Shown: piece by piece, positions 5,478 to 6,775 of the stretch | Position numbering within the stretch: position 1 is the first letter of the stretch | How the letters are laid out: every line of letters begins with the position of its first letter | Assembly: GCA_003446295.1 (NCBI GenBank) | Contig: DMBB01000148.1 | Span: 1-6,775 of the forward strand | DNA length: 6,775 bases | Direction of reading: 5' to 3' | Source of the DNA: Erysipelotrichaceae bacterium | GTDB taxonomy: Bacteria > Bacillota_I > Bacilli_A > Erysipelotrichales > Erysipelotrichaceae | Notes under the pieces: generated by a model | Told to the model about the DNA's origin: nothing | Databases searched by the model: none | Seen by the model: only the letters and a program-made list of their open reading frames with translations | Translations under genes and position numbers: made by a program

Positions 5478-6775
5478 CATCTTCTCCTTTCCGCTTTCAA
5501 AACCTTCAGTTTCCCGCACAGGCAGGAATCTTCTTTTTCTATTCTACCATGAAACAGGATGTAATTCCCTTTCACCAGGTCCTGCCCGTACTGCCTGTAA
5601 AGATTCGGCATGACGGTCAGATCGATGTTTCCCGTTTCATCCATGACATTCAGGAATGCCATCATATCACCTTTCTTCGTCCTGTGCTGATGCACTTTCT
5701 GGATCATTGCAAACCCCGTCACTTCGCCGCCGGAAACCTTCAGGGCAGCGATCGAGTCGGTATTCAGATCGTATTTTCTGCGCATCAAAGCGATCGGGTG
5801 CGTGCCGATATAGAATCCCAGCGCCTGTTTTTCACATTCGCTTCTGACTGCTTCATCATCCGCCATGCGGATCATGACGGGTTTGGAAACAAGCGACATA
5901 TCGATCAGGCTCATGCCGCCCTTTTCGATCCTGACAAGATCAGCATAGCTGAGGGCTTCATCAAGCGAGCCCTTCATCGTGCTGCGGTTCTCTCCGAAGC
6001 AGTCAAAAGCGCCTGCATCTATCAGCATCTCAAACATCTTGCGGCTGATCTTCAGACAGCTCAGTCTGACGACACAGTCAAAATAATCATCAAACGGTTT
6101 CTGTGCGCGTTCAGCCAGGATCTCATCCGCGACATGCTCGCCGATCGATTTGACAACTGTCAGCGGAAGCACGAGCTTTCCCTTGACCTCCGTACAGTTT
6201 GCTTCACTGAGGCTGACATCCGGGCCGGACACACTGATCCTGCGCCTTCTGCATTCATCAATGTACTGGGCGCACTTTGTATCATCTCCGATCACGGAGT
6301 CGATCAGGGCACAGTAGAAATACAGCGGATATTGTGCCTTCAGGTATGCCAGCTGATAAGCCACCACGCCATAGGCGACTGCGTGCGACCGGTTGAAGCC
6401 GTATCCGGCGAATTTTTCGATCCAGGCAAACAGCGATTCGCTCACCGCGTCAGGATAGCCGTTCTTGCGGCATCCTGTCAGGAAATCCTGCTTCAGGTTT
6501 TCCATTTCGGTCATGTTTTTCTTTGCAACGGCTTTCCGCAGCACGTCCGCCTTGCCCAGCGTGAAGCCGGCAGCGATCCTCGCTGTCATCATGACCTGTT
6601 CCTGGTAGATCATGACGCCGTATGTGCTCTTCAGTACCGGCTCAAGCTTGCTGTCGGGATATTTGATATTCGCGGGGTCCTGACGGTTGTTCAGATAGAC
6701 CGGGATATTATCCATCGGTCCCGGTCTGTACAGCGCAAGCGCCGCGACGATGTCTTCAAAACAGTCAGGCTTCAT
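5477..6775 (-). CDS. dnaE: DNA polymerase III alpha subunit DnaE, C-terminal 432 residues only
   Basis: The 3' part of a replicative DNA polymerase gene; the 5' part lies beyond the right edge, so the first visible Met is internal. Fragment residues 2-21 carry the family block KPDCFEDIVAA and LYRPGPM. Next come GVMIYQEQVM (53-62), KADVLRKAVAKK (75-86) and FAGYGFNRSHAVAYG (122-136) of the fingers domain, a helix-hairpin-helix around VVKSIGEHVADEI (207-219), EKQALGFYIGTHP (315-327), and a C-terminal OB-fold (about 350-430). The PHP domain and catalytic palm aspartates are outside the window. It stops right after the OB-fold, with no tau-binding domain of the E. coli type, as in the short DnaE of Bacillota, where PolC is usually the main replicase (inference). 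The stop overlaps the regulator start by 1 to 4 nt. Confidence 0.95.
   Translation of the reverse strand: MKPDCFEDIVAALALYRPGPMDNIPVYLNNRQDPANIKYPDSKLEPVLKSTYGVMIYQEQVMMTARIAAGFTLGKADVLRKAVAKKNMTEMENLKQDFLTGCRKNGYPDAVSESLFAWIEKFAGYGFNRSHAVAYGVVAYQLAYLKAQYPLYFYCALIDSVIGDDTKCAQYIDECRRRRISVSGPDVSLSEANCTEVKGKLVLPLTVVKSIGEHVADEILAERAQKPFDDYFDCVVRLSCLKISRKMFEMLIDAGAFDCFGENRSTMKGSLDEALSYADLVRIEKGGMSLIDMSLVSKPVMIRMADDEAVRSECEKQALGFYIGTHPIALMRRKYDLNTDSIAALKVSGGEVTGFAMIQKVHQHRTKKGDMMAFLNVMDETGNIDLTVMPNLYRQYGQDLVKGNYILFHGRIEKEDSCLCGKLKVLKAERRR
5484..5489 (-). promoter_or_regulatory. Shine-Dalgarno site of the response regulator, inside dnaE
   Basis: AAGGAG on the minus strand lies within the last dnaE codons. 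The spacing is 6 nt to the ATG at 5477 and 3 nt to the ATG at 5480, which favours the former as start. Confidence 0.75.

Overview
The window reads as ordinary core chromosome of a Bacillota (Firmicutes) bacterium of medium GC. The best evidence is the order rplU-prp-rpmA with an L27 that carries the N-terminal extension removed by Prp, a DnaE that ends right after its OB-fold, and AGGAGG-type ribosome binding sites. An Erysipelotrichia-like lineage is possible, but that is an impression only. I see no mobile element, CRISPR array, tRNA or rRNA, and the longer antisense frames are all shadows of real genes.

Layout. (1) Positions 1-896, minus strand: ribosomal protein operon rplU (L21), prp (cysteine protease), rpmA (L27, running off the left edge), driven by a strong sigma-A-type promoter at 1010-1038 with a leader of about 105 nt that may be regulatory. 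(2) Positions 897-1195: divergent intergenic region holding that promoter and leader plus a weaker plus-strand promoter overlapped by an AT-rich dyad. (3) Positions 1196-2703, plus strand: two phosphatases of unrelated folds in tandem, a PPP-family metallophosphatase and a Cys-based tyrosine phosphatase resembling MptpB/LipA. (4) Positions 2704-6775, minus strand: a tightly overlapped gene string, in transcription order dnaE (3' part only), OmpR/PhoB-type response regulator, membrane histidine kinase, and a TrmN6/YabB-like N6-adenine tRNA methyltransferase.

How they work together. L21, Prp and L27 form a known functional unit: Prp matures L27 before or during 50S assembly. The kinase and regulator are a cognate pair, translated from overlapping frames downstream of dnaE. 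The phosphatase pair probably reverses Ser/Thr and Tyr (or phospholipid/nucleotide) phosphorylation, but the substrates cannot be read from the sequence. The most striking structural point is at 2682-2754. The two convergent transcription units meet with their stop codons back to back (TGATCA), and each unit's likely intrinsic terminator lies inside the last codons of the opposing gene. No clearly undescribed system was found; the second most interesting element is a possible Shine-Dalgarno-sequestering switch in the rplU leader.
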